Below, one piece after another: positions 28,945 through 30,834 of a stretch of 30,834 bases of DNA (its first letter is position 1; each line of letters starts with the position of its first letter). The position numbers were made by a program, and so were the translations under genes. The notes under the pieces are model-generated. The model was not told the origin of the DNA and searched no databases. It saw only the letters and a list, made by a program, of their open reading frames with translations. Source of the stretch: Corallochytrium limacisporum (taxonomy: Eukaryota; Opisthokonta). The DNA lies in NCBI GenBank assembly GCA_002811645.1, contig PDIP01000063.1:225083-255916 (forward strand), written 5' to 3'.

Positions 28945-29130
28945 GTTTGTGTGTGTGCGTGTGTGGGTTTGTGTGTGTTTGCGGCTGTATGTGTGTATGT
29001 GTATATGTGTGTCTGTATATGAATGAGTGAGTTTGTTCGTGGAAGAGAGTAAGATAGCGTGCGCGGGCTAGCTTTGTGTGCGTACGTGTGCATATGTGTA
29101 TGTGAATGTGTGTATGTGTGTCCGTTTTCT
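28945..29130. repeat. Degenerate GT/TATG-rich repeat region
   Basis: Interrupted (GT)n with TATG and TTTG variants, a decayed microsatellite. Frames through it give Cys/Val or His/Thr periodic peptides and are not genes. Confidence 0.75.
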
Positions 29131-30812
29131 GTGGCATCAGGACATTGTATATCTTATGTCCCGGTTTGTTTATCTTTCCCTTGCGTCCTGTGTTGGCTGC
29201 ATACGTGTGGAAAGTTGAGCTCTTTGAGCAACTGTTTCCAGGTTTCAATTCTGCACCGCGGAACATGGTTCACACTTTTACACGATGCCGATGAGATGGG
29301 CCGCAGCCTTTCATTCCAAACGGTTGTGCAACGTCGCATTTTACAACAAACTCCCGAATCTTCTGCACACCAATGGACCGATGGAAGGTTTTGACTAGCT
29401 CCCATCACTGAGGCTCCCTTCGGCCCCCAACAATTTCACTATATGGGGCCCGGTCCTTGTCCAACCCGAAAGTAGACTACACCAAAAGTTGTTGTCCTGA
29501 ATATCATGGTATGTCAACCCTTTCTGAAATGTTCGCCCTTGTCCGGGGTTTATTTCTTAGCCCCTTTCCTTCGGCTACGGGAAAGCGTAGGGAAACCCAC
29601 ATTCAATCCCAGCAACATAGTCGAATGTCGCACGCAAGTTGTCGGGTATAATGCGGCCAGAGAAATTTGAAAACAAAGGGGCTGGGGTGCTCTTCGGACT
29701 TGGACCAGCCCTTGTGTCCTGCAAGGTTCGAAACAGTGCCAGTAAACTAATTGGTCTTTGCTGTTGAACTCGCCAAATCTGCCATATTCTGGCCAAGGTA
29801 GAATTAAATAAGGCGTGTTCCGATAGAGGCACTTCGGCACGTAGCAAAATCTCTAGTTCCCCAATTGATGATCGCATGGACCTTTGTGTCATTCGGAGCG
29901 CGCACGGTAATCACTTGCAATTCCATTGTAACAGTTGTACCATAGACCTTACATTTGGGATTCACTCCCCGCTCCCGCCCCTCACAGATTTTTTGTCATG
30001 CTCTCGCCCCGTGGTGTGGTTGCATTAGAATCCTGCGCCATCATATTAGACCTCAATTCGGTGTAGGAGTGATGATCGAACGATGAGGAACAGTGTGTTT
30101 ATCGGAGATGGACAGGGAATGTCACAAGATCAACTAAATCAAAGGCATTCTCTTCACTGCGACTATGTTTTCAATACTGTTGCGATCAGATCCAACGAGA
30201 AAGGTCAAAGCGGACAAAACTCAAGCCCAACCCATAACAAATTCCTGGCAAAGTAGCCGCTGCTTCTCACACTTCATTGTTTGATTCTTCACGCGAGACT
30301 CAGTACCCGTGGTCCCGTGGGTAGCCATCTACTCCTGGCCTATCTCCGTACTACCTGAGAGCACATTGGTGACATGTTTTGGAAATTCGTGTACTTGAAT
30401 GCGTGATTAATACTTGCACAGCTTTTTATTGCATTCGCTCATTATCAGAACCACATGTCGAAAAGAAGCGAAACGATTGTGCCCATGCGCTTGAGGTGGT
30501 GTGTTGGCTGCTGGGGCCACATTGATGCCGCACTCCAAATCACACCCCTTGCTGCGACAGCATCTCGTGTGCTTAGTGTGACACTTGCGGCGCAAGTTAC
30601 CCGAGGTGACCCAAAATGAATTTACTACACCAGTTCATAGTATACAAAAGGAACAACAACACACATGAGCGCAATGGCACAGGCATCTGATCTACGGCAC
30701 ATGGATTGTGCTCTATATCTGTCATATACATATAATTGTCCTCGTCCTCCTTTCCCTTCCACCAGGAACACTCACAAGGGGTGCCCGTCCCTACCTTATC
30801 CCTTTCCCCCTT
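29131..30812. other. Gene-free terminal region
   Basis: Unique sequence with only short open frames. The most protein-like is on the minus strand at 29575-29892 (105 codons, balanced composition, no recognised family). It could be an exon fragment but is not supported by anything else. The last ~80 bases become pyrimidine-rich. Confidence 0.4.
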
Positions 30813-30834
30813 CCCCCCCCCCCCCCCCCCCCCC
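30813..30834. repeat. Poly-C run at window end
   Basis: The window ends in 22 C residues, mirroring the C run at the start. Confidence 0.9.

Noticed and set aside
29575-29892. 105-codon minus-strand frame with balanced composition
   Set aside because: It is protein-like in composition but short, isolated and without recognised motifs.

Overview
The window comes from an intron-poor eukaryotic genome. Three long uninterrupted reading frames encode proteins found only in eukaryotes: a SAM/extended-PHD chromatin protein, the replication-licensing factor Cdt1, and the AAA+ helicase loader Cdc6. There are no bacterial operons or Shine-Dalgarno sites. Long dinucleotide and octanucleotide microsatellites, homopolymer C runs and wide gene-free spans fit a protist or alga-like nuclear genome. 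The sequence alone does not settle the lineage. Poly-C at both extreme ends suggests the window may be a whole contig.

Layout. Bases 1-14637 hold no gene I can support. The first 4 kb and 7.1-7.5 kb are dense in (GT)n, (GA)n, (AC)n and polypyrimidine/polypurine tracts. Bases 4-7 kb are unremarkable sequence with a small 21-bp tandem repeat and a C11G11 palindrome. Bases 7.6-13.9 kb contain diverged copies of short dispersed motifs and a 376-base assembly gap. Bases 14638-17889 (+) encode a 1083-residue protein with an N-terminal SAM domain, histone-H1-like Lys/Ala-rich stretches, an extended PHD finger and a Pro/Ala/Lys-rich repetitive tail. Bases 18261-20909 (-) encode a Cdt1 homologue, convergent with the SAM-PHD gene. 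Bases 22583-24241 (+) encode a Cdc6 homologue, divergent from CDT1. Bases 24242-30834 hold no supportable gene.

How the genes fit together. Cdt1 and Cdc6 are the two factors that, with ORC, load MCM2-7 on origins in G1. Here they share one ~1.67-kb head-to-head intergenic region. It carries three exact TTTCGCGC E2F-type octamers and one near match, so a shared cell-cycle promoter is a reasonable hypothesis. This divergent licensing pair, beside a probable chromatin reader, is the most interesting feature of the window. The gene identities rest on recognised motifs. The co-regulation is inference.
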